Notes under the pieces: generated by a model
Told to the model about the DNA's origin: nothing
Databases searched by the model: none
The model's input: only the letters and a program-made list of their open reading frames with translations
Position numbers and translations under genes: made by a program
DNA from: Vicinamibacteria bacterium
GTDB lineage: Bacteria > Acidobacteriota > Vicinamibacteria > Fen-336
Length of the DNA: 64,000 bases
Assembly (NCBI GenBank): GCA_025994075.1
Contig: JAMQGV010000016.1
Coordinates: 1-64,000, forward strand
Reading direction: 5' to 3'
In this document: positions 42,293-52,413 of the stretch, in pieces
How positions within the stretch are numbered: position 1 is the first letter of the stretch
How the letters are laid out: each line of letters begins with the position of its first letter

Positions 42293-44167
42293 TCACCGCA
42301 GTTCGCAGAGGCAGTGGGCGTAGACCCCGCGCGGGTCGTTCCAGGCCGCCAACTCGTCCGCCTCGCGGGCGACCGCGCGCAGCACGGCCTCGGCCGGGCC
42401 GCCGGGCGCGTCTTCCGCCGGGACCAGCGTGTACCCGAAGCGGGCGGCGAGGCGCGAGGCGCGGGCCGAGAAGCCCGCCATCAGCTTCTCGCGCAGCGAG
42501 CGCTCCTTCTCCACGTACGTCACTCGGTACTTGTCGCCCAGCTTCGCCTTCTGCGCCGCCGAGGCGATCGCGTCGGACAGGCCGCCCAGCTTGTCGACCA
42601 GGCCGCGGTCCTTCGCGTCGGCCCCGCTCCAGACCCGGCCGCGGGCGACCTTGTCGACCTCGTCGCGAGTCATCTTGCGGGCCTTGCCCACCCGCTCGAG
42701 GAACTCCTCGTAGCCACGGTCGATCACCACCTGCAGAGCCTCGCCCGCCTCCGCCGGCAGCGCGCGGTCGAGGCGGACGCCCGCCCACGGCGCCGTGCCG
42801 ACGCCGTCGACGCGCATGCCGAGGTGCTTCGAGAGCGGCTTCTCGAACGTTGGGAACATGCCGAAGATGCCGATCGAGCCGGTGATCGTCTCGGCGCTGG
42901 CCCAGATCTCGTCGGACGACGTCGCGATCCAGTAGCCGCCCGAGGCGGCGACCGAGCCCATCGACACGACCACGGGCTTCTTCGCGTCGCGCGCGAGCTG
43001 CAACTCGCGTCGGATCACCTCGGACGCGAACGCGCTGCCGCCGCCGCTGTCGACGCGCAGCACGATCGCCTTCACCTTCTCGTCCTCGCGCGCCGTGCGG
43101 ATCAGCTCGGCCGTCGAGTCGCCGCCGATGCGCCCGGGCGCGGCCTTGCCGTCGACGATCGAGCCCTTCGCGACCACCACCGCGACCGCGTCGCCTTCGC
43201 CCTTCGTGCTGGGGCGGTCGTCGCCCAGCGCCTCGAGGTAGGTCGCCATCGACACCTGCCTGAACGACTTCGTCTTCTCGTCCTTGCCGGCGAGCTGGAT
43301 CATCCGCGCCCGCACCTCGTCGCGCGAGGCCAGACGGTCCACCAGCTTCGCGTCCAGCGCCATCTTGCCGGGATCGCCGCCCGCCGCCTTCAGTCGCGCG
43401 GGGAGCTGCTCGACGAAGGCCGCGAGCGCCTCGGGCGTCGTCTTGCGGGCGCGGGCGACGCCGGCGAGGTAGGCCCGCCAGATGTCGCCCATCCACTCCA
43501 GGTCGGCCTCCTTCGCCTCGGGCGACATGTCGTTGCGCAGGTAGGGCTCCACGGCGGACTTGTACTCGCCGACCCGGAACACGTTCCAGGTGACGCCGAG
43601 GCGGTCGATCGCGTCGCGGTAATAGGTGCGGTAGCGGCCGAAGCCCTCGATCAGCACCATGCCCTCGGGGTCGAGCAGCACCTCGTCGGCGTGGGCGGCG
43701 ACGTAGTAGCGGCGCATGTCGAACACGTCGCCGGCGGCGATCACCTTCTTGCCGGACTTGCGGACATCCTGGAGCGCGGCCGCGACGTCCTGCAGGACGG
43801 TCATCCCCGCCCCGCCCATCTCGTCGAGGTCCAGGTAGACCGCGGAGATGCGCTCGTCGTCCTTCGCCGCGGCCAGCACGTCGAGCACGTCGCGCAGCAG
43901 CGTCTGCGGCCCGCCGCCACCCGCGAGGCCGGCCACCAGGTCCTGCGGCGAACGCGCGGTGAGCTGCTCGACGATCTCGCCTTTCGGCGCGACCACCAGC
44001 GCGGCCCCCTTCTCGACCTTCGGCCCGCCGGCCACGGCGGCGACGACGGCGCCGATCACGAGTGCCAGGAACAGCAGGTTGACGAACAGGCGGCGCGACT
44101 GGTCGAGCGCGCGGCCGAGGGCCGAGAAGACGCGGCGGGGCAGCGAGCGGGGGCGATCGTCGTTCAT
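42293..44167 (-). CDS. sppA: Signal peptide peptidase SppA, 67K type
   Basis: 624 aa membrane-anchored serine protease that digests cleaved signal peptides. One N-terminal membrane helix (about 27-47, FVNLLFLALVIGAVVAAVAG). It has the tandem-repeat architecture of E. coli SppA: the general base Lys is K203 in GEYKSAVEPY in the N-terminal half and the nucleophile is S409 in VAASGGYWIA in the C-terminal half, followed by ETITGSIGIFG. All known catalytic parts are present. The ATG is preceded by GAGAGG. It lies 49 bases upstream of no related gene; the kinase gene precedes it in the same direction and may share the transcript. Confidence 0.94.
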   Translation of the reverse strand: MNDDRPRSLPRRVFSALGRALDQSRRLFVNLLFLALVIGAVVAAVAGGPKVEKGAALVVAPKGEIVEQLTARSPQDLVAGLAGGGGPQTLLRDVLDVLAAAKDDERISAVYLDLDEMGGAGMTVLQDVAAALQDVRKSGKKVIAAGDVFDMRRYYVAAHADEVLLDPEGMVLIEGFGRYRTYYRDAIDRLGVTWNVFRVGEYKSAVEPYLRNDMSPEAKEADLEWMGDIWRAYLAGVARARKTTPEALAAFVEQLPARLKAAGGDPGKMALDAKLVDRLASRDEVRARMIQLAGKDEKTKSFRQVSMATYLEALGDDRPSTKGEGDAVAVVVAKGSIVDGKAAPGRIGGDSTAELIRTAREDEKVKAIVLRVDSGGGSAFASEVIRRELQLARDAKKPVVVSMGSVAASGGYWIATSSDEIWASAETITGSIGIFGMFPTFEKPLSKHLGMRVDGVGTAPWAGVRLDRALPAEAGEALQVVIDRGYEEFLERVGKARKMTRDEVDKVARGRVWSGADAKDRGLVDKLGGLSDAIASAAQKAKLGDKYRVTYVEKERSLREKLMAGFSARASRLAARFGYTLVPAEDAPGGPAEAVLRAVAREADELAAWNDPRGVYAHCLCELR

Positions 44168-44216
44168 CGGAGAACCTCTCTTCGAAAAGTCGACCTCGGG
44201 CGGGACGCGCGGCCGT

Positions 44217-46901
44217 TCAGTCCCCGAACACCTCGCCGCCGAACAGCGCCTGCGGTCCGACGGCGGTACGCAGGGCCCAGGCGGCCACGGCCAGCAGCAG
44301 CGCCACGACGAAGGCGGAGCCCGGGAACGCCCAGTGCCCGGGCGACAGAACCAGCGGGAACTCGAGCAGCACGCCGAAGCAGATCATGTTGGCGGCGAGC
44401 GCGACCAGGCCGAAGCGCATCAGCACGAAGATCGGCACCGCCATCACCGCGGCCATCAGCACCAGCATCAGCGGCAGGTTGGAGCCGATCTGGAGCGCGG
44501 GCTGGAGGCCGAACAGGACGGACGCCACCACCGCCGCGCGCAGGTCGCTGCGCAGCACGGACCGCAGCAGGAACAGCAGCAGGATCAGGCCCAGCGCCAT
44601 CGCCACCGAGTCGAGCGCGCGGTCGAGCAGCGCGTCGAGCAGCAGCCCGGGGCCCATCAGCGCGTCGAGCCCGAACGACTGCGGGCCCAGCGGGGCCAGC
44701 CCCAGCAGCTCGCGCAGCGCGAGAACGCCCATGAAGGCCAGCGCGAAGGCCGCGCCGGTCGCGAGGCCGTAGAGCACGTGGCGGCCCACGAGCGGGTCGC
44801 GCCAGCCGCCCGCCAGCAGCCGCGTCCAGGAGATCAGCACGTGCGGCCAGCGCCGCCGGAGGGAGGGCTCGACGGCGATGTAGAGCACCCACAGCGCCGC
44901 CGCCGCCAGCAGTCCCCACGCCGTGCCGATGAACAGCAGCCAGAGCTCCTGGTTGATGTCCGGCACGTGGTCGGCGACGAGCGCCCAGTCGACGAGCATC
45001 GCGAGCAGCGCGGCCCAGCCCAGGCGCGCCGCCCCCCGGCGGTCGCCGCGGCCGCTGCGCAGGTGGCGGAACGCGAGCAGCCCTGCCGCCCCGAGCACGC
45101 CCACGAACAGCGCGATGCCGAGCGTGCTGGACCGGCGCTGGGCCTGCGAGCGCTCGAACACCTGCTGGCGCTCCGCCCGCGTCCACGGTGCGATCGTCTG
45201 GAACCACACCACCCGCCCGCGATGCCCCGCCGCCTCGAGGCGCACCTCGAGGTCGGGCCGCTCGGCGAGGTGGCCGACGAAGGCCGCCCGCCGGTCGACG
45301 TCGAAGGCCGGTGTCCAGCGCGGCGTCGCCGGCCGGAAGAGGGAGGGGTCCAGGCCCGCGACCCGGAACACGGCGTTCCAGTCGGGCTCCGCCGGGGGCT
45401 GCGCCGCGACCTCCTCGTCCTCGAGCTGCGGCGGCACCGAGTAGTACTCGACCGGCCGGCCTTCCATGTCCAGCTCGATCCCCGCCATGCCGCTGACCAG
45501 GATCGGCGGGTTGCCCCAGAACACCCGCCCGCTCGGGGCGGTGGAGACCAGCGAGCGCGGGCTCTGGCGGTACCAGAAGCTGACGAACGGCGGGCGCCCC
45601 GCGCGGATGCGCTCCCAGCGGTCGGGCTCCTCGCGCTGATCGATCCAGCGCACCTGGTCGACGTCGAGGGCGAAGCCGGTCGCGGAGTCGACAGCGGGAG
45701 CCGCGTGGCCCAGCTCGCGCAGGGCCGAGACGGCGCGGTCCTCGAGCACGGCTGGCGCCAGCGCGAACGGCACCTGGTTCTGCACGTGGCGCGGCAGCCC
45801 CAGCGCCAGCGCGCCGAGCCCGCACAGCACCGTGACCGCGAACAGCGCCCAGGCGCGGCCCGGCGGCAGCGCTTCGGTCCCGCCGGCCGCGGCCACCATC
45901 TCGGGCGACGGCGTCTGTCCCGCCGCCAGCGCGTCGGCCAGCGGGTCGCCGCCGGGCAGCGACGCCGACACCCACAGCGCCGAAGCCGGCCGGCGCGCCG
46001 GGTCCTTCTCGAGGCAGCGCAGGATCACCCGCTCGACTGCCGGGTCGATGTCCGGCGTCAGCGTCGAGGGCAGCGGCGGCACGTCCTCCTGGTGCTGGCG
46101 CGCCAGCTCGGTGTAGCTGCGCCCGTCGAAGGCGCGACGCCCGGTGAACAGCTCGTAGAGCACGAGGCCCAGCGCGTAGAGGTCGCTGCGCACCGTCACT
46201 TCGCGTCCCGCGAGTTGCTCGGGCGCCATGTACGCCGGCGTCCCGGAGCGCACCTCGTGGCCGTCGACGCCGCCCGCGAAGGCGGCCAGGCCGAAGTCGG
46301 TCAGTCGCGCCTTGCCGCGGCCGTCGAGCATGATGTTGTCGGGCTTGAGATCGCGGTGGAGGATGCCCTTGTCGTGGGCGGCCGCCAGCCCGGCACACAC
46401 CTGGCGGGCGATCTCCAGCGCCTTCTCCCCCGGCAGCCGCCCGATCCGCCGCGACAGCGCCGCCAGGTTCTCGCCGTCGACGTACTCCATCGAGAGGAAC
46501 GGCTGCCCCTCGAGGTCGCCGATGTCGTGGACCCGGCACACCGCCGGGTGGGCGATCTCGCGCGCGACCCGCACCTCGCCGTAGAAGCGGGCCAGCCGTT
46601 CGGGGTCGTGGACGAGCGCCTCGGGCAGGAACTTGAGCGCGACCGGCTGGCCGAGCCGCAGGTCGTCGGCGCGCCACACCTCGCCCATCCCGCCGCGGCC
46701 GAGCGGCCCGACGATCCGGTAGCGGTCGGCGAGGAGCTGGCCCGGGTGGAAGCGGTCGGAGGGCGCGTCGGCCGCCCGCGACATGTGCCGCGGCACGGCG
46801 CTGCCCGACGCGGGCGTGCGCGGCCCCGGGGTGGGCGAATGCGGCGTCTCACGCGGCCGCGGCGCGGTCCCGGTCGGCAGCTCGGAGGAGTCGTCGCTCA
46901 C
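44217..46901 (-). CDS. Ser/Thr protein kinase with extracytoplasmic and multi-span C-terminal parts
   Basis: 894 aa. A Hanks-type kinase domain spans about 55-320: GRGGMGEVWRADD (Gly loop), VALKFLPE (Lys), ILHRDLKPDNIMLD (catalytic Asp), TDFGLAAF and MAPEQLAG. A membrane helix at about 345-370 is followed by a ~240-residue region with ALRELGHAAPAVDSATGFA and two WYRQ/WFQT-type segments that should lie outside, then at least eight hydrophobic segments to the C-terminus. The layout is common in Acidobacteriota kinases and suggests signal reception by the membrane part. The start is GTG at 46901. Targets are unknown. Confidence 0.92.
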   Translation of the reverse strand: MSDDSSELPTGTAPRPRETPHSPTPGPRTPASGSAVPRHMSRAADAPSDRFHPGQLLADRYRIVGPLGRGGMGEVWRADDLRLGQPVALKFLPEALVHDPERLARFYGEVRVAREIAHPAVCRVHDIGDLEGQPFLSMEYVDGENLAALSRRIGRLPGEKALEIARQVCAGLAAAHDKGILHRDLKPDNIMLDGRGKARLTDFGLAAFAGGVDGHEVRSGTPAYMAPEQLAGREVTVRSDLYALGLVLYELFTGRRAFDGRSYTELARQHQEDVPPLPSTLTPDIDPAVERVILRCLEKDPARRPASALWVSASLPGGDPLADALAAGQTPSPEMVAAAGGTEALPPGRAWALFAVTVLCGLGALALGLPRHVQNQVPFALAPAVLEDRAVSALRELGHAAPAVDSATGFALDVDQVRWIDQREEPDRWERIRAGRPPFVSFWYRQSPRSLVSTAPSGRVFWGNPPILVSGMAGIELDMEGRPVEYYSVPPQLEDEEVAAQPPAEPDWNAVFRVAGLDPSLFRPATPRWTPAFDVDRRAAFVGHLAERPDLEVRLEAAGHRGRVVWFQTIAPWTRAERQQVFERSQAQRRSSTLGIALFVGVLGAAGLLAFRHLRSGRGDRRGAARLGWAALLAMLVDWALVADHVPDINQELWLLFIGTAWGLLAAAALWVLYIAVEPSLRRRWPHVLISWTRLLAGGWRDPLVGRHVLYGLATGAAFALAFMGVLALRELLGLAPLGPQSFGLDALMGPGLLLDALLDRALDSVAMALGLILLLFLLRSVLRSDLRAAVVASVLFGLQPALQIGSNLPLMLVLMAAVMAVPIFVLMRFGLVALAANMICFGVLLEFPLVLSPGHWAFPGSAFVVALLLAVAAWALRTAVGPQALFGGEVFGD

Positions 46902-46947
46902 GGCCGCTAGCTCAACATGGAATCGGCCCCGGATCCAACCCCGGGCT

Positions 46948-48990
<2,043 letters not shown>

Positions 48991-48996
48991 CCGAGC

Positions 48997-49002
48997 ATCA
49001 TA
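48997..49002 (-). promoter_or_regulatory. -10 box TATGAT, 6 bases before uvrB ATG
   Basis: TATGAT ends 6 bases before the start codon. No ribosome binding site fits the gap. I see no LexA-type box here. Confidence 0.5.
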
Positions 49003-49048
49003 TTCGGCGCCCTGCCCTGCCGGTTCCGCCGGAATCGGGGCACACGGC

Positions 49049-49054
49049 TACAAT
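49049..49054 (+). promoter_or_regulatory. -10 box TACAAT, 10 bases before bactofilin ATG
   Basis: GGCTACAAT followed by 10 bases and the ATG at 49065, facing away from the uvrB box about 47 bases off. Confidence 0.5.
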
Positions 49055-49064
49055 CGCCCTCGCA

Positions 49065-49388
49065 ATGGACGACGCCACCGTCATCGACGCCGCGGCCGAC
49101 GTGGAAGGCCGCATCCAGGGCCAGGACGCCCGCATCCACGGCCGCTTCAAGGGCGACATCGAGCTCAAGGGCCGGCTCACGCTCGGCGAAGGAGCGAAGG
49201 TCGATGCCAAGGTGCGCTGCGAGTCCGCGGAGGTCGCCGGCGAGTTCCAGGGCGAGCTGCGCGCGCGCAAGGCCACCCTGCTCGAGAAGGCGAAGGTCTC
49301 GGGCACCGTGGTCGCCGAGGTGCTCGCGATCCGCGACGGCGCCGTGGTCAACGCCGCCATCGAGACGGCCACGCCGCCCGCGAAGTGA
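49065..49388 (+). CDS. Bactofilin
   Basis: 107 aa polymer-forming cytoskeletal protein. The whole chain is the short right-handed beta-helix of bactofilins, visible as a repeated pattern of small and hydrophobic residues (ARIHGRFKGDIELKGRLTLG, AKVDAKVRCESAEVAGEF). Bactofilins polymerise without nucleotide and anchor cell-shape or envelope proteins at the membrane. Its TGA overlaps the GTG of lpxD, so the two are translationally coupled. That coupling suggests a link with envelope biogenesis, which is inference. Confidence 0.9.
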   Translation: MDDATVIDAAADVEGRIQGQDARIHGRFKGDIELKGRLTLGEGAKVDAKVRCESAEVAGEFQGELRARKATLLEKAKVSGTVVAEVLAIRDGAVVNAAIETATPPAK

Positions 49389-50389
49389 GGCTCGACGCGC
49401 TGGCGGCGCGGCTCGGCTGCGCGCTGCGCGGCGACGGCGCCGTCGAGGTGACGCGGGTGGCGGGTCTCGAGCAGGCGGGCCCGGGCGAGATCACGTTCCT
49501 CGCCAACCCGCGCTACGCCGAGAAGCTGGGCGCGACCCGCGCCTCGGCGGTGATCGTGCGGCCCGAGGTGGAGACGGCGCAGCCCGCGCTGCTGACCGAC
49601 AACCCCTACCTCGCCTTCGCCCGCGCGCTCGAGGTGCTGCACCCGCAGCCGAAGCCGGCGCCCGGCGTGCACCCCGCGGCCAGCGTCGACCCGTCCGCCA
49701 CGCTGGGCGAGGGCGTCCACGTCGGTGCGTACGCCGTGATCGGGGCCGGCTGCAGCGTCGGCCCGCGCAGCGTGATCCACCCCCACGTGGTGCTCTACCC
49801 CGGCGTCACCGTGGGCGCCGACTGCGTGCTGCACTCGGGCGCGCAGGTGCGCGAGGGCTGCCGGCTCGGCGACCGCGTCGTGCTGCAGAACAACGCGGTG
49901 ATCGGCGCCGACGGCTTCGGCTTCGCGCGCGACGCGCAGGGCCGCTACAACAAGATCCCGCAGGTCGGCATCGTCGTGCTCGAGGACGACGTCGAGGTCG
50001 GCGCGCTGACCGCGATCGACCGCGCGGCGCTGGCCGAGACCCGGATCGGCCGCGGCACCAAGCTCGACAACCTGGTCCAGATCGGCCACTCGGTCACGGT
50101 CGGCGAAGACACCGTGATGGCCGCCCAGGTCGGCATCGCCGGCTCGACGAAGATCGGCCGCCGCGTCACGCTCGCCGGCCAGGTCGGCGTGGCCGGCCAC
50201 GTGGAGGTCGGCGACGACGCCGTGGCCACGGGCCAGACCGGAGTGACCGCGTCGGTGCCGGCCGGGGCCGTGATGTCGGGAACGCCGATGCAGCCGACCC
50301 GGGAGTGGAAGCGCTCGTCGCTGCTGTTCGCGCGACTGCCCGAGCTGCTCGCGCGGCTGAAGGCGGTCGAGAAGAAGCTCGGCGGCTGA
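49385..50389 (+). CDS. lpxD: UDP-3-O-(3-hydroxyacyl)glucosamine N-acyltransferase LpxD
   Basis: 334 aa acyltransferase of lipid A synthesis, third step. The N-terminal uridine-binding domain is seen in GLEQAGPGEITFLANPRY. The rest is a left-handed beta-helix of hexapeptide repeats (GVHPAASVDPSATLGEGVHV and onward). The catalytic His lies in NLVQIGHSVTVG, and the IDRAALAET and GADGFGFA blocks flank it as expected. The C-terminal helix ends LLARLKAVEKKLGG. The GTG start at 49385 overlaps the bactofilin stop (GTGA). It shows the cell has an LPS-type outer membrane. Confidence 0.95.
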   Translation: MRLDALAARLGCALRGDGAVEVTRVAGLEQAGPGEITFLANPRYAEKLGATRASAVIVRPEVETAQPALLTDNPYLAFARALEVLHPQPKPAPGVHPAASVDPSATLGEGVHVGAYAVIGAGCSVGPRSVIHPHVVLYPGVTVGADCVLHSGAQVREGCRLGDRVVLQNNAVIGADGFGFARDAQGRYNKIPQVGIVVLEDDVEVGALTAIDRAALAETRIGRGTKLDNLVQIGHSVTVGEDTVMAAQVGIAGSTKIGRRVTLAGQVGVAGHVEVGDDAVATGQTGVTASVPAGAVMSGTPMQPTREWKRSSLLFARLPELLARLKAVEKKLGG

Positions 50390-50406
50390 AGCCGCGCGCT
50401 ACGCCG

Positions 50407-51114
50407 CTACGAGCCCCAGTGGGCGAGGAAGCGGTCGCGCCACGTGCGCAGCGCGTCGGTCTGCACCTCGAGGCTGGTGATCTCGCCGAGCGCGTTGAGG
50501 GTGAACAGCGCGTTGAGCGGCGCGTCGCGCACGCCGGTCGAGGCCAGCCGCTTGCCGAAGCCGCCGTTGGCGACGCGCAGTTCCTCGAGGAAGCGGCCGA
50601 GCGCCTCGAGCGAGAAGTCGGCCGGCCGGCCGGCCTCGGCCAGGAAGTACTGCGCGAGCAGGAACGAAGACACCGTGCGGTAGGTCGACTCCTCCGGGCT
50701 CATGAACGGCAGGTGGGTGGCCAGCATCGGCCGCAGCCGGCTCAGGACCGGGCAGCCCGAGGCCACCGTGTAGATGCCGAAGAGCGAGCCGAGGCACTCC
50801 TGGAGCGCGGCTTCCTTCGAGTAGGTGCGCCCCGCTGCCTCGACTTCGACGCGGACCCGCTCGAACGACTGTCGATCGGCGAAGGCCGCCACCAGCGGGT
50901 GGAGGCGCTCGGCGATCGGACAGCGCGGCACGAGATCCTCGCGCAGCGGGCAGTTCGGGCACTGGTGATGGCCGAGGCGGGCCCACGCGGGGAACGGCTC
51001 GGGCGCCGGGCCCGCGAGCGCGAGCGTCACGGGATCGAGCTCGACGACGAACTCGCGGCGCGTTCCGTCCTCGAAGGCGAAGCGGTAGACGAAGCGCAGC
51101 GCGGGCCGGCTCAT
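50407..51114 (-). CDS. Uncharacterised protein with Cys/His cluster
   Basis: 235 aa, no signal peptide or membrane helix. The N-terminal 45 residues are a small beta domain (FVYRFAFEDGTRREFVVELD), followed by a likely metal site GHHQCPNCPL and CPIAERL. The C-terminal 130 residues are helical (ECLGSLFGIYTVASGCPVL, STYRTVSSFLLAQYFL). This matches an uncharacterised family I recall as DUF6901, without a search. Its ATG overlaps the VWA gene stop by 4 bases, so it is translated with that gene. Function unknown. Confidence 0.72.
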   Translation of the reverse strand: MSRPALRFVYRFAFEDGTRREFVVELDPVTLALAGPAPEPFPAWARLGHHQCPNCPLREDLVPRCPIAERLHPLVAAFADRQSFERVRVEVEAAGRTYSKEAALQECLGSLFGIYTVASGCPVLSRLRPMLATHLPFMSPEESTYRTVSSFLLAQYFLAEAGRPADFSLEALGRFLEELRVANGGFGKRLASTGVRDAPLNALFTLNALGEITSLEVQTDALRTWRDRFLAHWGS

Positions 51115-52082
51115 CGGGCGTTCGCCGCCGCGACTTCCTGCGGCACCAGGTAACCCGGCCGATAGCGCAGGCGCAGGTCCTTGCGCCCGCCCTTCAGCTC
51201 GACCCGCAGCCGGCGGAAGCGCCCGTCGGGGGTCGGGTCGGGCGAGACGTAGCCGAGCACGTACTGCGCGCCCAGTTCGTCGAGCAGCTTCTTGTAGATG
51301 TCGGCCAGGTCGCGCGAGGCGTTGGGGGCGAAGACCTGGCCGCCGGTCAGCTCGGCCAGCTCGCGCAGCACCGACAGGCCGCGCATCGCCCGCCCGCTGC
51401 CCGGCCGCAGCCCTTCCATGAACGCGATCGGGTAGATCGTCACCGGGCTGGCCCGCACGAGGCGCAGCAGCTCGCCGAACGAGAGCTCGCTGGTCGAGTC
51501 CTCGCCGTCGCTGAAGATGACCAGCACCTTGCGCCCGCTCTGGCCCTGGACCCGCGACAGGTAGACGGCCACCGCGTCGTAGAGCGCGGTGTTGCCGCCG
51601 CCGCGCAGGCCGTGGATGCGCTCGTACAGCCCCTGCTGGCTCTCGGAGTCGTAGCGGGAGACGCGGATCTCCTCGCCGAAGAAGATCGTGTACAGCTCGC
51701 GGGCGCGCGGGATCGACTCGAGGAAGCGGCTGGCCGCCTCCTGCGACAGCTTGAGCGGGCGGATCATGCTCTCGCTGGTGTCCATCATCAGGCCGAGGTC
51801 CAGCGCCACGTCGTCGTCGGTGCCGGCCGCGGCCTGATCGGTGAAGGCGCGGCCGAACAGCGACAGGTCGACCCGCCGATCGTCCTCGTACACGACGAAG
51901 TCGTTCCGGGTCAGGCCGGTGACCAGCTTGCCCTTCTTGTCGAGCACGACGACGCTGACGTTGACCGTGCCCGATTCCGCCGAGAACGTGGGCACCGGCG
52001 GGCCGGGCTCCTGGCCCACGGCCAGCGTGGGAGCCAGCAGCGCGAGCGCGACGGCGGCGATCCGGGGGCGGCGGGCGTGCAT
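51111..52082 (-). CDS. Exported VWA-domain protein, acidobacterial type
   Basis: 323 aa. Signal peptide (MHARRPRIAAVALALLAPTL region). Residues 37-80 form the small beta domain with VVLDKKGKLVTGLTRNDF that precedes the VWA domain in this family. The VWA domain starts at LDLGLMMDTSES, where DTSES (101-105) is the MIDAS metal site; FSDGEDSTS is the later MIDAS Asp loop. Proteins of this group are common in Acidobacteriota and of unknown function. TAGAAT 6 bases before the ATG suggests a leaderless mRNA. It overlaps the next gene by 4 bases. Confidence 0.88.
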   Translation of the reverse strand: MHARRPRIAAVALALLAPTLAVGQEPGPPVPTFSAESGTVNVSVVVLDKKGKLVTGLTRNDFVVYEDDRRVDLSLFGRAFTDQAAAGTDDDVALDLGLMMDTSESMIRPLKLSQEAASRFLESIPRARELYTIFFGEEIRVSRYDSESQQGLYERIHGLRGGGNTALYDAVAVYLSRVQGQSGRKVLVIFSDGEDSTSELSFGELLRLVRASPVTIYPIAFMEGLRPGSGRAMRGLSVLRELAELTGGQVFAPNASRDLADIYKKLLDELGAQYVLGYVSPDPTPDGRFRRLRVELKGGRKDLRLRYRPGYLVPQEVAAANAR

Positions 52083-52088
52083 CGCGGA

Positions 52089-52094
52089 ATTCTA
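52089..52094 (-). promoter_or_regulatory. -10 box TAGAAT, 6 bases before VWA ATG
   Basis: TAGAAT is one base from consensus and ends 6 bases before the ATG at 52082. It is only 4 bases away from the plus-strand TAGCCT box of the divergent gene, so the two promoters must overlap and may compete. Confidence 0.5.
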
Positions 52095-52098
52095 GTGC

Positions 52099-52104
52099 TA
52101 GCCT
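52099..52104 (+). promoter_or_regulatory. Possible -10 box TAGCCT of the DUF485 gene
   Basis: TAGCCT ends 8 bases before the TTG at 52113. This spacing is why I prefer that TTG over the GTG at 52095, which would lie upstream of the transcription start. Confidence 0.35.
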
Positions 52105-52112
52105 TGCGGACC

Positions 52113-52403
52113 TTGCCTGCCCAAAGCGACGACGACCGCCACCGCGCGCTCGAGGCGCTGGCCGCCGCCCAGTGGCGGCTGGCGCTGCGGCTGACGCTGA
52201 CGATGCTGGCGCTCTACGCCGGCTTCACGCTGCTGGTCGCCTGGGCCAAGCCGCTGCTCGCCACCCCGCTCGTGCCCGGACTCAGCCTCGGCATCCTGCT
52301 CGGCGGGCTGCTGATCGTGGCGGCCTGGGTGCTGATCTGGATCTACGTGCGCTGGGCCAACGACCACTACGACCGCACGGTCGCCTCCCTGCGCGAGCGC
52401 TGA
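52113..52403 (+). CDS. DUF485 membrane protein
   Basis: About 96 aa with two membrane helices (LRLTLTMLALYAGFTLLVAW and LGILLGGLLIVAAWVLIWIYV) and the family ending YVRWANDHYDR. DUF485 proteins (YjcH in E. coli) are encoded directly before ActP-type acetate symporters and are thought to assist them; here the symporter follows 10 bases downstream. The start is uncertain: TTG at 52113 fits the promoter box, while GTG 52095 and TTG 52104 are in the same frame. Confidence 0.85.
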   Translation: MPAQSDDDRHRALEALAAAQWRLALRLTLTMLALYAGFTLLVAWAKPLLATPLVPGLSLGILLGGLLIVAAWVLIWIYVRWANDHYDRTVASLRER

Positions 52404-52413
52404 GCCCGAGTCC

